NCBI GenBank assembly: GCA_003255065.1
Contig: QAOA01006727.1
Span: 97,750-161,749 of the forward strand
Reading direction: 5' to 3'
DNA from: Cercis canadensis
Taxonomy: Eukaryota > Streptophyta > Magnoliopsida > Fabales > Fabaceae
DNA length: 64,000 nucleotides
The notes below the pieces were generated by a model that saw only the letters and a program-made list of their open reading frames with translations, ran no database searches and was not told the origin of the DNA. Positions 1 through 12,325 of this stretch are shown here, piece after piece. A program made the translations under genes and the position numbers. Within the stretch, counting starts at the first letter, position 1. Each line of letters begins with the position of its first letter.

Positions 1-410
1 ATGGTAATATGAATTGAAGTCATCCTTCGCTCTTCTTCCAAGAAATCTAAGTTTTCTAACATGTTTGAGCAATTATTTTCTGGTTTGAAGAGCTCTCTTC
101 TCCAACTTGGCTCCCCAACCTCTACCGAGATCACTGCTTCATCTTCATAGGTGGACTTGTACAGGGACTCAACTGTTGCGTAGTCTTATAGGCCTAAGGG
201 ACATGGCACAATTTGTCAACCCAATATATATATATTTTTTTATCTTTTCCCAACCTCTTCTTAAGTCCTTGAAGCAATATTTGATTTGCTGCTTCTACTT
301 GACCATTGGCATGTGGTTGTTCCAAAAAGGTGTATTGCACCTGGATTCGTAGATTAGCGCATAGGGTACGGAAGCCTTTGTCTGCAAACTGAGTTCCATT
401 ATTGAAAATG
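1..410 (-). pseudogene. Array unit 1 (cut by window edge): integrase fragment
   Basis: The window opens inside the integrase C-terminal region of this unit. On the minus strand it runs from the DNGTQF-equivalent near 400, through the VEAANQ..LLQ and YWVDEL-type stretches, towards the region after PVEVGEPSWRRE, which is lost at the edge. Stops occur at several places. The catalytic-site boundary reads ATTGAAAATG rather than the usual ATCGAGAAGG. Confidence 0.75.
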
Positions 411-725
411 TTGGGTGTGGCAATTTCTTAGTATGTTAATTTATTCAAAGGCGTGGGTGCATTGAAGATCTACCACACTTCAGTTTAATGTCTATAGACA
501 GTCATTTTATTCTGATTTACGGGAAGGTCTTTAAGCTTTGCCATTTTATATCCTTTAGATAATCGTATATTTTTTTGTTTGAATGCTTCCTCATTCTCAT
601 TAACATTTCTTGTATAATTCTAAAAATACTAAAAAATTATGAAATCTTCAAATGTCGTCAAATACTAGAAATTGTAACACAATCAAAATACTTTGAAATT
701 TTAAAACATTCATATGCTCCTATAG

Positions 726-1188
726 TTTAGCAGAAATACTTCTTGAGGTTCACTACATTACATGCTCTGGGGACATCTTTTCTTTGTAGGGTTTTGAGTT
801 TATATGCTCATTTCCCCAGTTGGTTCTAAATTTCCTTCTAACGTTGTCTTGTTGCCAATCACTACACTTTAGAGTGCAAGTTTGCCTTCTTCAAATTCTC
901 TTGCTCTTACATGAGAATTGAAATATCTAGCAATTCGTTGTTTTTGTCTGGTAATCCAAATTAAAGCCATCCTTCACTCTTCTTCCAAGAAATCTAGGTT
1001 TGCTAACATGTTTGAGCAATTATTGTTCGCTTCAAAGAGCTCTCTTAACCAACTTGGCCCTGCAACCTCTACCGGGATCACTGCTTCATCTCCCCAGAGG
1101 TGTATTGCACCTGGATTCACAATGTGGCACATAGGGTTCGGAAGCCTTTGTCTACAAATAGAGTTCCATTCTCGACCATTATCGAGAA
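726..1188 (-). pseudogene. Array unit 2: shortened integrase fragment
   Basis: This unit is about 170 bp shorter than the others. The segment between the GATGAAGC..GAG stretch (near 1093) and the sequence opposite CAGAGGTGTATTGCACC is missing, which removes the conserved W-A-Y-Q-T-T-S region and the DEL motif. The rest matches its neighbours. The loss makes the local repeat spacing 779 bp. Confidence 0.75.
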
Positions 1189-1505
1189 GGATGGGTGTGG
1201 TCGTTTCTTAGAATGTTAATTTATTCGGAGGCATGGGTGCATTGATGCTCTACCACACTCATGTTTAATGTCTACAGACAATCATTTTATTTTGATTTAT
1301 GGGGGAACTTTAAGCTTTGTCGTTTTATATCCTTTAGACAATTGTATATTTTTTTGTTTGAATGATTCTACATTTTCATTAACCTTTCTTCTATAATTCT
1401 AAAAATACTAAAAAATTATGAAATCTTCAAATGTCATCAACTATTGGAAATCGCAACACAATCAAAATACTTGGAAATTTTAAAACATTCAAATGCTCCT
1501 ACAGT

Positions 1506-2272
1506 CAAGCTGAAATACTTCTTGAGGTTCATTACATTACATGCTCTGGGACATCTTTTCTTTGTAGGGTTTTGATTTTATATGCTCATTTCCCCAGTTG
1601 GTTCTAACTTTCCTTCTAACGCTGTCTTGTTGCCAATCACTACTCTTTTGAGTGTAAGTTCACCCTCTTCAAATTCTCTTGCTCTTACTTGAGAATTGAA
1701 ATATCTAGTGATTCGTTGCTTTTGTATGGTAATCCAAATTGAAGCCATCCTTCGCTCTTCTTCCAAGAAATCTAGGTTTGCTAACATGTTTGAGCAATTA
1801 TTGTCTACTTCAAAGAGCTTTCTTCTCCAACTTGGCTTCTCAACCTCTACCGGGATCATTGCTTCATCCTTCGCTCTTCTTCGAAGAAATCTAGGTTTGC
1901 TAACATGTTTGAGCAATTATTGTCTACTTCAAAGAGCTTTCTTCTCCAACTTGGCTTCTCAACCTCTACCGGGATCATTGCTTCATCTCCATAGGTGAAC
2001 TTGTACAGGGACTCACCTGTTGCAGATTGAGAAGTAGTTTGACAGGCCCAAGGGACTTGGCACAATTCATCAACCCAGTCTTTTTTTTTTTTTTAATCTT
2101 TTTCCAACCTCTTCTTAAGTTCTTGAAGCAATATTTGATTTGCTCCTTCTACTTTACCGTTAGCATGTGGCTATTCCAATTAGGTGTATTGCTCCTGGAT
2201 TCATAGATTGGCACATAGGTTACGGAAGCCTTTGTCTGCAAACTGAGTTCCATTATCGACCATTATCGAAAA
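1506..2272 (-). pseudogene. Array unit 3: integrase fragment with internal 119-bp duplication
   Basis: Open segments at 1578-1916 and 1856-2065 show the F-E-V-D-N-N-C-S-N-M-L motif twice, because 1746-1864 is repeated in tandem as 1865-1983. The duplicated block covers the PVEVEKPSWRRKLFE to LDFLEEE stretch. Spacing to the next unit is therefore 1085 bp. Apart from this insert it is close to units 4 and 5. Confidence 0.8.
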
Positions 2273-2590
2273 GGTTGGGTGTGGCCATTTCTTAGAACGT
2301 TAATTTATTTAGAGACGTGGGTGCATTGAAGCTCTACCACACTCCACTTTAATGTCTATAGATAGTCATTTTATTCTGATTTACGGGAGGGCCTTTAAGC
2401 TTTCCCATTTTATATCCTTTAGACAATCGTATGTTTTTTTGTTTAAATGATTCCTCAATCTCATTAACCTTTCTTGTATAATTCTAAAAGTACTAAAAAA
2501 TTATGAAATCTTCAAATGTCATCAAATACTGGAAATCGCAACACAATCAAACTACTTGGAAATTTTAAAACATTCAAATGCTCCTACAGT

Positions 2591-3237
2591 CTAGCTGAAA
2601 TACTTCTTGAGGTTCACTACATTACATGCTCTGGGGACATCTTTTCTTTGTAGGGTTTTTAGTTTATATGCTCATTTCCCCAGTTTGTTCTAACTTTCCT
2701 TTTAACGCTCTTGTTGCCAATCACTACTCTTTTGAGTGCAAGTTCGCCCTCTTCAAATTCTCTTGCACTTACTTGAGAATTGAAATATCTAGTGATTCGT
2801 TGCTTTTGTATGGTAATCCAAATTGAAGTCATCCTTCGCTCTTCTTCCAAGAAATCTAGGTTTGCTAACATGTTTGAGCAATTATTGTCTACTTCAAAGA
2901 GCTTTCTTCTCCAACTTGGCTTCTCAACCTCTACCGGGATCATTGCTTCATCTCCATAGGTGAACTTGTACAGGGACTCACCTGTTGCAGATTGAGAAGT
3001 AGTTTGACAGGCCCAAGGGACTTGGCACAATTCATCAACCCAGTCTTTTTTTTTTTTTTAATCTTTTTCCAACCTCTTCTTAAGTTCTTGAAGCAATATT
3101 TGATTTGCTCCTTCTACTTTACCGTTAGCATGTGGCTATTCCAATTAGGTGTATTGCTCCTGGATTCATAGATTGGCACATAGGTTACGGAAGCCTTTGT
3201 CTGCAAACTGAGTTCCATTATCGACCATTATCGAAAA
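2591..3237 (-). pseudogene. Array unit 4: integrase C-terminal fragment
   Basis: A 123-codon open stretch (2659-3030) covers the integrase segment from W-A-C-Q-T-T-S-Q-S through the conserved F-T-Y-G-D-E-A-M-I-P-V-E-V block and the LEEERR coiled stretch to ALKRVVIGNK. It ends in a frame different from that of the C-terminal tail. The downstream 3' UTR and T-run are almost base-for-base those of units 3 and 5, so this is one of the most recent duplicates. Confidence 0.8.
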
Positions 3238-3555
3238 GGTTGGGTGTGGCCATTTCTTAGAACGTTAATTTATTTAGAGACGTGGGTGCATTGAAGCTCT
3301 ACCACACTCCACTTTAATGTCTATAGATAGTCATTTTATTCTGATTTACGGGAGGGCCTTTAAGCTTTCCCATTTTATATCCTTTAGACAATCGTATGTT
3401 TTTTTGTTTAAATGATTCCTCAATCTCATTAACCTTTCTTGTATAATTCTAAAATTACTAAAAAATTATGAAATCTTCAAATGTCATCAAATACTGGAAA
3501 TCGCAACACAATCAAAATACTTGGAAATTTTAAAACATTCAAATGCTCCTACAGT

Positions 3556-4202
3556 CTAGCTGAAATACTTCTTGAGGTTCACTACATTACATGCTCTGGG
3601 GACATCTTTTCTTTGTAGGGTTTTTAGTTTATATGCTCATTTCCCCAGTTTGTTCTAACTTTCCTTCTAACGCTCTTGTTGCCAATCACTACTCTTTTGA
3701 GTGCAAGTTCGCCCTCTTCAAATTCTCTTGCACTTACTTGAGAATTGAAATATCTAGTGATTCGTTGTTTTTGTATGGTAATCCGAATTGAAGTCATCCT
3801 TCATTCTTCTTCCAAGAAATCTAGGTTTGCTAACATGTTTGAGCAATTATTGTCTACTTCGAAGAGCTTTCTTCTCCAACTTGGCTTCTCAACCTCTACC
3901 GAGATCACTGCTTCATCTCCATAGGTGAACTTGTATAGGGACTCACCTATTGCGGATTGAGAAGTAGTTTGACAGGCCAAAGGGACTTGGCACAATTCGT
4001 CAACCCAGTTTTTTTTTTTTTTTTAATCTTTCTTCAACCTCTTCTTAAGTCCTTGAAGCAATATTTGATTTGCTGCTTCTACTTTACAGTTGGCATGTGG
4101 CTATTCCAATTAGGTGTATTGCTTCTGGATTCGTAGATTGGCGCATAGGTTACGGAAGCCTTTGTCTACAAACTGAGTTCCATTATCGACCATTATCGAA
4201 AA
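3556..4202 (-). pseudogene. Array unit 5: integrase C-terminal fragment
   Basis: Open from 3995 to 3801 with the Q-T-T-S-Q-S-A-I-G-E-S and FTYGDEAVISVEVEKP motifs, then stopped within the LEEE stretch. It is very similar to unit 4 through the 3' UTR; the two diverge by scattered single-base changes. The two-copy form of the CCATTATCGA boundary motif is present. Confidence 0.8.
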
Positions 4203-4519
4203 GGTTGGGTGTGGCCATTTCTTAGAACGTTAATTTATTCAGAGGCGTGGGTGCCTTGAAACTCTACCATACTCCACTTTAATGTCTACAGACAATCATT
4301 TTATTCCGATTTACGGGAGGGCCTTTAAGCTTTCCCATTTTATATCCTTTAGACAAACGATGTTTTTTTGTTTAGTCGATTCCTCAATCTCATTAACCTT
4401 TCTTGTATAATTCTAAAAGTACTAAAAAATTATGAAATCTTCAAATGTCATCAAATACTGGAAATTGCAACACAATCAAAATACGTAGAAATTTTAAAGC
4501 ATTCAAATGCTCCTACAGT

Positions 4520-5157
4520 GTAGCAGAAATACTTCTTGAGGTTCACTACTTTCCAGGCTCTGGGGACTTCTTTTTTGTCTAGGGTTTTGAGTTTATACTC
4601 TCATTTCCCTAGTTGGTGCAAACTTTCCTTCTAATGCTGTCCTGTTGCCAATCACTACTCTTTCAAGTGCAAGTTCGCCTTTTTCAAATTCCCTTGCTCT
4701 TACTTGAGAATTGAAAAGTCTAGCGATTCGTTGTTTTTGTCTTGTAATCCCAATTGAAGCCACCATTCGCTCTTCTTCCACTAAATCTAGGTTTTCTAAC
4801 ATGTGTGAGCAATTATTGTCTGCTTTGAAGAGCTTTCTTCTCCAACTTGGCCCTGCAACCTCTACCAAGATCACTGCTTCATCTCCATATGTGAACTTGT
4901 ACAGGGACTCACCTATTACGGATTGAGAAGTAGTCTGATAGGCCCAAAGGACATGGCATAATTCGTCAACCCAATATTTTTTTAGCTTTGTCCAACCTCT
5001 TCTTAAGTCCTTGAAGCAATATCTCATTTGCTGCTTCTACTTGACCGTTGCCATGTGGTTGTTCCACAGAGCTGTATTGCACCTAGATTCGTAGATTGGC
5101 ATATGTTCAGAAGCCTTTGTCTAAAAATTGAGTTCCATTATCGACCAATATTGAGAA
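4520..5157 (-). pseudogene. Array unit 6: integrase fragment with 144-codon open frame
   Basis: The open stretch 4593-5027 runs from LKDLRRGWTKLKKYWVDEL through YQTTSQS, FTYGDEAVILVEVAGP and LDLVEEER to a stop shortly after GKFAPT. This is one of the longest uninterrupted integrase segments in the array. The canonical family ends about 50 residues later with a PRAWN..NLKKYF tail, which is present here but in another frame. Confidence 0.8.
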
Positions 5158-5475
5158 GGTTGGATGTGGTCGTTTCTTAGAATATTAATTTATTTGGAGG
5201 TGTGGGTGCATTGAAGCTCTACCACACGCCAGTTTAATGTCTATAAATAGTCATTTTATTCCGATTTACCAGAGGGTCTTTAACCTTTGCCATTTTATAT
5301 CCATTAGACAATCGTATATTTTTTTGTTTAAATGATTCCTCAATGTCATTAACCTTTCTTGTATAATTCTAAAAATTATAAAAAATTATGAAATCTTCAA
5401 ATGTCATCAAATACTGGAAATCGCAGTACAATCAAAATACTTCGAAATTTTAAAGCATTCTAATGATCCAACAAT

Positions 5476-6108
5476 CTAGTTGAAATACTTCTTAAGGTTC
5501 ACCACATTCCATGCTCTTGGGACTTCTTTTTTGTCTAGGGTTTTGACTTTATATGCTCATTTCCCTAGTTGGTGCTAACTTTCCTTCTAACGATGTCCTG
5601 TTGCCAATCATTACATTTTTGCGTGCAAGTTTGCCTTCTTCAAATTCCCTTGCTCTTACTTGAGAATTGAAATATCTAGTGATTGGTTTTTTTTTTTCCT
5701 GGTAATCCAAATTGAAGCCGTCCTTCGCTCTTCTTCCAACAAATCTAAGTTTGCTAACAAGTTTGAGCAATTATTGTCTGCTTCGAAGAGCTCTCTTCTC
5801 CAACTTGGCCCCGCAACCTCTACCAAGGTCACTGCTTCATCTCCAAAGATGAACTTGTACAAGGACTCACCTATTGTCGATTGAGAAGTAGTCTGATAGG
5901 CCCAAAGGACATGGCACAATTTGTCAACCTAGTATTCTTTTAGCTTTGTCCAACCTCTTCTTAATTCCTTGAAGCAATATTTGATTTGCTGCTTCTGCTT
6001 AACCGTTCCCATGTGGCTGTTCCATAGTAGTGTATTGCACCTGGATTCGTAGATTGGCATATAGGGTTTGGAAGCCTTTGTTTGCAAATTGAGTTCCATT
6101 ATCGAGAA
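5476..6108 (-). pseudogene. Array unit 7: frameshifted integrase fragment
   Basis: Two overlapping open frames (5656-5919 and 5549-5770) together cover the usual region. They change frame inside a lysine-rich stretch caused by a run of T at 5688-5697 on the plus strand, so a homopolymer slip is the likely break. Only one copy of the CCATTATCGA boundary motif is present. Confidence 0.75.
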
Positions 6109-6425
6109 GGTAGGGTGTGGTCATTTCTTAGAACGTTAATTTATTCGGATGAATGGGTGCATTGAAGCTCTACCACGCTCCAATTTAATGTCTATAGATA
6201 GTCATTTTATTCTGATTTAAGGGAGGGCCTTTAAGCTTTGCCATTTTATATTCTTTAGAAAATCGTATATCTTTTTGTTTGAATGATTCCTCAATCTCAT
6301 TAACCTTTCTCGTATAATTCTAAAAATACTAAAAAATTATGAAATCTTCAAATGTTATCAAGTACTGGAAATCGCAACACAACAAAAATACTTTGAAATT
6401 TTAAAACATTCAAATGCTCCTACAG

Positions 6426-7058
6426 TCTAGCTGAAATACTTCTTAGGCTCACTATATTCCATGCTCTGGGACTTCTTTTCTGTCTAGGGTTTTGATTTTA
6501 TATGCTCATTTCCCTTGTTGGTGCTAACTTTCCTTCTAACGCTGTCTTGTTGCCAATCACTACTCTTTTGAGTGCAAGTTCGCCTTCTTCAAATTCCCTT
6601 GCTCTTACTTGGGAATTGAAATATCTAGCAATTTCTTCTTTTTGAATGGTAATCCGTATTGAAGCCATCCTTCGCTATTCTTCCAAGAAATCTAGGTTTG
6701 CTAACAAATTTGAGCAGTTATTGTCTGCTTCTAAGAGCTCTCTTCTCCAACTTGGCTCCCTAACCTTTACCGGCATCACTGCTTCATCTCCATAGGTGAA
6801 CTTGTACAGGGACTCACCTGTTGTAGATTGAGAAGTAGTCTGATATGCCCAAAAGATATGGCACAATTCGTCAATCCAGTATTTTTTTTTTATCCTTGTC
6901 CAACCTCATCTTAATTCATTGACGCAATATTTCTTTTGCTACTTCTACTTGACAATTGTCGTGTGGTTGTTCCACAGAGGTGTATTGCACTTGGATTCGT
7001 AGATTGGCATATAGGGTTTGGAAGGCTTTGTCTACTAATTGAGTTCCATTATTGAGAA
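6426..7058 (-). pseudogene. Array unit 8: integrase fragment
   Basis: The open stretch 6675-6866 carries YQTTSQSTTGESLYKFTYGD and a PSWRRELLEADNNCSNLL block, then meets a stop within the LEE coiled segment. The boundary to the preceding 3' UTR has the single-copy CCATTATTGAG motif. Confidence 0.75.
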
Positions 7059-7376
7059 GGTTGGGTGTGGTCGTTTCTTAGAATGTTAATTTATTTGTAG
7101 GCGTGGGTGCATTGAAGCTCTACCAAACTCCAGTTTAATGTCTATAGATAGTCATTTTATTCCGATTCACAGGAAGGCCTTTAAGCTTTGCCGTTTTGTA
7201 TCCTTTAGACAATCGTCTATTTATTTGTTTGAATGATTCCTCAACCTCATTAACCTTTCTTGTATAATTCTAAAAATACTGAAAAAATATGAAATCTTCA
7301 AATGTTATCAAATACTAGAAATCGCAACACAATGAAAATACTTTGAAATTTTAAAACCTTCAAATGCTCCTACAGT

Positions 7377-8037
7377 CTAGCTGAAATACTACTTGAGGTT
7401 CAGTACATTCCAAGCTCTGGGGACATCTTTTCTGTCTAGGGTTTTGAGTTTATATGCTCATTTCGCTAGTTGGTGCTAACTTTCCTTCTAACGTTGTCTT
7501 GTTGCCAATCACTACTCTTTTAAGTGCAAGTTCGCCTTCTTCAAATTCCCTTGCTCTTACTCGAGAATTGAAATATCTTGCGATTCATTGTTTTTGTATG
7601 GTAATCCGAATTGAAGCCATCCTTCGTTGTTCTTCCAAGAAATCTAAGTTTTCTAACATGTTTGCGCAATTATTTTCTGCCTTGAATAGCTCTATTCTCC
7701 AACTTGGCTCCCCAACCTTTACCGGGATCACTGCTTCATCTCCATAGGTGAACTTGTACAGGGACTCACTTGTTGCGGATTGAGAAGTAGTTTGATAGGC
7801 CCAAGGGACATGGCGCAATTCGTCTACCCAATATTTTTTTTTCTTTTTTTATCTTTGTCCAACCTCTTCTTAAGTCCTTGAAGCAATATTCAATTTGTTG
7901 TTTCTACTTTACCGTTGGCATGTGGCTGTTCCACAGAGGTGTATTGCACCTGGATTAGTAGAGTGGTGCATACAGTATGGAAGCCTTTGTCTGCAAACTG
8001 AGTTCCATTATCGACCATTATCGAGAAGGTTGGGTGT
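7377..8037 (-). pseudogene. Array unit 9: integrase fragment
   Basis: Open at 7585-7818 with W-A-Y-Q-T-T-S-Q-S, FTYGDEAVIPVKVGEP and LEEQRR, followed by a stop after ITIQKQ. A second open piece in the opposite orientation is only its shadow. Spacing to the next unit is 970 bp, partly from a longer T-run at 7834-7850. Confidence 0.75.
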
Positions 8038-8346
8038 TGCCATTTCTTAGAATGTTAATTTATTCAGAGGCATGGGTGCATTGAAGCTCTACCACACTCC
8101 AGTTTAATGTTTATAGACAGTCATTTTATTCTGATTTACTGGAGGGGCTTTAATCTTTGCCGTTTTATATCCATTAGACAATCGTATATTTTTTTTGTTT
8201 AAATGATTCCTCAATCTCATTAACCTTTCTTGTATAATTCTAAAAATACTAAAAAATTATGAAATCTTCAAATTTCTTCAAATACTGGAAATCACAACAC
8301 AGTCAAAATACTTGGAAAATTTAAAGCATTCTAATGCTCCAACAGT

Positions 8347-8978
8347 CTAGCTGAAATACTTCTTGAGGTTCACTACATTCCATGCTCTAGGGACTTCTTT
8401 TCTGTCTTGGGTTTTGAGTTTATACGCTCATTTCCCTAGTTGGTGCAAACTTTCCTTCTAACGCTATCCTGTTGCCAATCACTACTCTTTTGAGTGCAAG
8501 TTTGCCTTCTTCAAATTCCCTTACTCTTACATGAGAATTGAAATATCTATCGATTCATTGTTTTTGTCTGGTAATCTGAATTGAAGCCATCCTTCGCTCT
8601 TCTTCTAGGTTTACTAACATGTTTGAGCAATTATTGTCCACTTCGAAGAGCTTTCTTCTCCAACTTGGCCCCACCACCTCTACCGGGATCACTGCTTCAT
8701 CTCCAAAGATGAACTTGTACAGGGACTCACCTATTGTGGATTGAGAAGTAGTTTGATAGGCCCAAGGGACGTGGCACAATTTGTCAACCCAATATTTTTT
8801 TAGCTTTGTCCAACCTCTTCTTAATTCCTTGAAGAAATATTTGATTTGCTACTTCTGCTTGACCGTTGCCATGTGGTTGTTCCACAATAGTGTATTGCAC
8901 TTGGATTCGTAGATTGGCATATAGGGTTCAGAAAACTTTGTCTACAAACTGAGTTCCATGATCGACCATTATCGAGAA
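8347..8978 (-). pseudogene. Array unit 10: integrase fragment with small deletion
   Basis: Open at 8555-8779. The stretch after NNCSNML is shortened, reading VNLEEERR instead of ANLDFLEEERR, through a 12-base deletion near 8604. The rest matches the unit consensus, including FIFGDEAVIPVEVVGP. Confidence 0.75.
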
Positions 8979-9297
8979 GGTTGGGTGTGGTCGTTTCTTA
9001 GAATGTTAATTTATTCAGAGGCGTAGGTGCATTGAAGCTTTACCACACTCCAGTTTAATATCTATAGATAGTCATTTTATTCCAATTTACGGGAGGGGCT
9101 TTAAGCTTTTCCGTTTTATGTCCTTTAGAGAATCATATATTTTTTTGTTTGAATGATTCCTTAATCTCATTAACCTTTCTCGTATAATTCTAAAAATACT
9201 AAAAAAATTATGAAATCTTCAAATGTCATCAAATACTAGAAATCGCAACACAATAAAAATACTTTAAAATTTTAAAACATTCAAATGCTCCTACAGT

Positions 9298-10152
9298 GTA
9301 GCTAAAATACTTCTTGAGGTTCACTACATTCCATGCTCTGGGACTTCTTTTCTGTCTAGGGTTTTGAGTTTATGCACTCATTTCCCTTGTTGGTGCTAAC
9401 TTTCCTTCTAACGCTGTCTTGTTGCCNAAATCTTCAAATGTCATCAAATACTGGAAATCGCAACACAATAAAAATACTTTAAAAGTTTAAAACATTCAAA
9501 TGCTCCTACAGTGTAGCTAAAATACTTCTTGAGGTTCACTACATTCCATGCTCTGGGACTTCTTTTCTGTCTAGGGTTTTGAGTTTATGCACTCATTTCC
9601 CTTGTTGGTGCTAACTTTCCTTCTAACGCTGTCTTGTTGCCAATCACTACTCATTTGAGTGCAAGTTCGCCTTTTTCAAATTCGCTTGCTCTTACTCGGG
9701 AATTGAAATATCTATCAATTTGTTGTTTTTGTATGGTAATCCGTATTGAAGCCATAATTCGCTGTTCTTCTAAGAAATCTAGGATTGCTAATATGTTTGA
9801 GCAATTATTGTTTGCTTCGAAGAGCTCTCTTCTCCAACTTGGCTCCCCAACCTCTACTGGGATCACTGCTTCATCTCCATAGGTGAACTTGTTCAAGGAT
9901 TCACCTGTTGCAGATTGAGAAGTAGTCTGATAGGCCTAAGGGACATGGCACATTTCGTAAACCCAGTAGTTTTTTTAGCTTTGTACAATCTCTTCTAAAG
10001 TTCTTGAAGCAATATTTTATTTGCTGCTTCTACTTGACTGTTGGCATATGGCTATTCCAACGAGGTGTAATGCACCAGGATTCATAGATTGGCACATACA
10101 GTTCAGAAGCCTTGGTCTGCAAAGGGAGTTCCATTATTGACCATTATCGAGA
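9298..10152 (-). pseudogene. Array unit 11: integrase fragment carrying an artificial 214-bp repeat
   Basis: An N at 9427 separates two nearly identical stretches, 9213-9426 and 9428-9641, so about 214 bp of this unit is probably one sequence shown twice. The coding remnant proper is 9513-10152, with an open piece at 9651-9896 containing FTYGDEAVIPVEVGEPSWRR and LEEQR. The integrase part upstream of it holds stops. Confidence 0.75.
9427..9427. other. Single-N join, 214-bp flanking overlap
   Basis: 9213-9426 is repeated as 9428-9641 with a few base changes. Confidence 0.85.
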
Positions 10153-10461
10153 AGGTTGGGTGTGGTCGTTTCTTAGAATGTTAGTTTATTCAGAGGCGTG
10201 GGTACATTGAAGCTCTACCACAGTCCAGTTTAATGTCTATAGACAATCATTTTCTTCTGATTTACGGGGGTGCCTTTAAGCTTTGCCATGTGATATCCTT
10301 TCAACAATTTTATATGTTTTTGTTTGAATGATTCCTCATTCTCTTTAACCTTTATTGTATAATTCTTAAAATACTAAAAAATTATGAAATCTTCAAATGT
10401 CATCAATCGCAACACAATCAAAATACTTGGAAATTTTAAAACATTCAGATGCTCCTACAGT

Positions 10462-11069
10462 CTAGCTGAAATACTTCTTAAGGTTCACTACATTCCATGC
10501 TCTGGGGACTTCTTTTCTGTTTAGGGTTTTGAGTTTATACGCTCATTTCCTTAGTTGGTGCTAACTTTCCTTCTAACGTTGTCTTGTTGCCAATCACTAC
10601 TCTTCAATTTCCCTTGCTCTTACTCGAGAATTGAAATGTCTAGCAATTTGTTGTTTTTGTACGGTAATCCAAATAGAAGCCATCCTTCGCTTTTCTTCCA
10701 ACAAATCTACGTTTGCCAACATGTTTGAGCACTTATTGTTTGCTTCGAAGTGCTCTCTACTCCAACTTGGCTCCCCAACCTCTACTAGGATCACTGCTTT
10801 TTCTCCATAGGTGAACTTGTACAAGGACTCACCTGTTACGGATTGAGGCGTAATCTAATAGGCCCAAGGGACATGGCACAATTTGTCAACCCAATATTTT
10901 TTTTTATCCTTGTCCAACCTCTTCTTAAGTCCTTGAAGCAATATTTGATTTGCTGCCTCTACTTGATCGTTGGCATGTGGTTTTTCTATAGAGGTGTAAT
11001 GCACCTTGATTTGTAGATTGGCGCATAGGGTTTGGAAGCCTTTGTCTTCAAACTGAGTTCCATTATCGA
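10462..11069 (-). pseudogene. Array unit 12: integrase fragment reaching the DNGTQF motif
   Basis: Open pieces 10855-11085 and 10597-10824 are separated by a stop. The upstream piece begins at F-D-N-G-T-Q-F and runs through the HYTSIEKPHANDQVEAANQI region. This is where the third catalytic residue (the E of QVEAANQ) of the DDE integrase lies. The boundary shows the single-copy motif and is shortened (ATTATCGAAGTTGGG). Confidence 0.8.
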
Positions 11070-11384
11070 AGTTGGGTGTGGTCATTTCTTAGAATGATAA
11101 TTTATTCAGAGGCGTGGGTACATTAAAGCTCTACCACACTCCAATTTAATGTCTATAGGCAGTCATTTTATTCCGATTTACGGGGGGAGGGGGGCTTTAA
11201 GCTTTGCCATTTTTTATCCTTTTAACAATTGTATATTTTTATGATTCCTCAATCTCATTAACCTTTCTTGTATAATTCTTAAAATACTAAAAAATTATGA
11301 AATCTTCAAATGTCATCAAATACTAGAAATTGCAACACAATCAAAATACTTGGAAATTTTAAAGCATTCAAGTACTCCTACAGT

Positions 11385-12012
11385 CTAGCTGAAATACTTT
11401 TTGAGGTTCACTACATTCCATACTCTAGGGACTTCTTTTCTGTCTAGGGTTTTGAGTTTATACTCTCATTTCCGTAGTTGGTTCTAATTTTCCTTCTAAC
11501 ACTGTCTTGTTACCAATCATTACTCTTTTAAGTGCAAGTTTGCCTTCTTCAAATTCCCTTGCTCTACCTCGAGAATTGAAATATTTAGCGATTCGTTGTT
11601 TTTGTGTGGTAATCCAAATTGAAGCTTTCCTTTTCTCTTCTTCCAACAAATCTAGGTTTGCTAACATGTTTGAGCAATTATTTTCTGCTTCGAAGTGCTC
11701 TCTTCTCCAACTTGGCTCCCCAACCTTTACCGGGATCACTGCTTCTTCTCCATAGGTGAGCTTGTATAAGGACTCACCTATTGCAGATTGAGAAGTAGTC
11801 TGATAGTCCCAGGGGACATGGCACAATTCGTCAACCCAATATTTTTTAACTATGTCTGACCTCTTCTTAACTCCTTGAAGCAATATTTGATTTGCTGCTT
11901 CTACTTGACTGTTGCTATGTGGATGTTCCACAGAGGTGTAATGCACCTGGATTCGTAGATTGGCGCATAAGGTTCAGAAGCCTTAGTTTGCAAACTGAGT
12001 TCCATTATCGAG
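11385..12012 (-). pseudogene. Array unit 13: best-preserved integrase fragment (162 codons)
   Basis: Open from 11946 to 11458. It contains the HYTSVEHPHSNSQVEAANQI region with the catalytic E, YWVDELCHVPW, LTYGEEAVIPVKVGEP, LDLLEEEKR and the GKLEPT stretch, and stops at the same point as other units. It lies next to the parent copy. Confidence 0.85.
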
Positions 12013-12325
12013 AAGGTTGGGCATGGTTGTTTCTTAGAACGGTAATTTATTCGGAGGCGTGGGTGCACTGAAACTCTACCACACTCCAGTTTAATGTCTA
12101 TAGACAGTCATATTCGGATTTACGGGGGCCTCTAAGCTTTGTCGTTTTATATCCTTTAGAAAATTGTATATTTTTTTGTTTGAATTATTCCTCAATCTCA
12201 TTAACCTTTCTTGTACAATTCTAAAAATACTCAAAAATTATGAAATATTCAAATGTCCTCAAATACTGGAAATCGTAACACAATCAAAATACCTGGAAAT
12301 TTTAAAACATTCAAATACTCATAGT

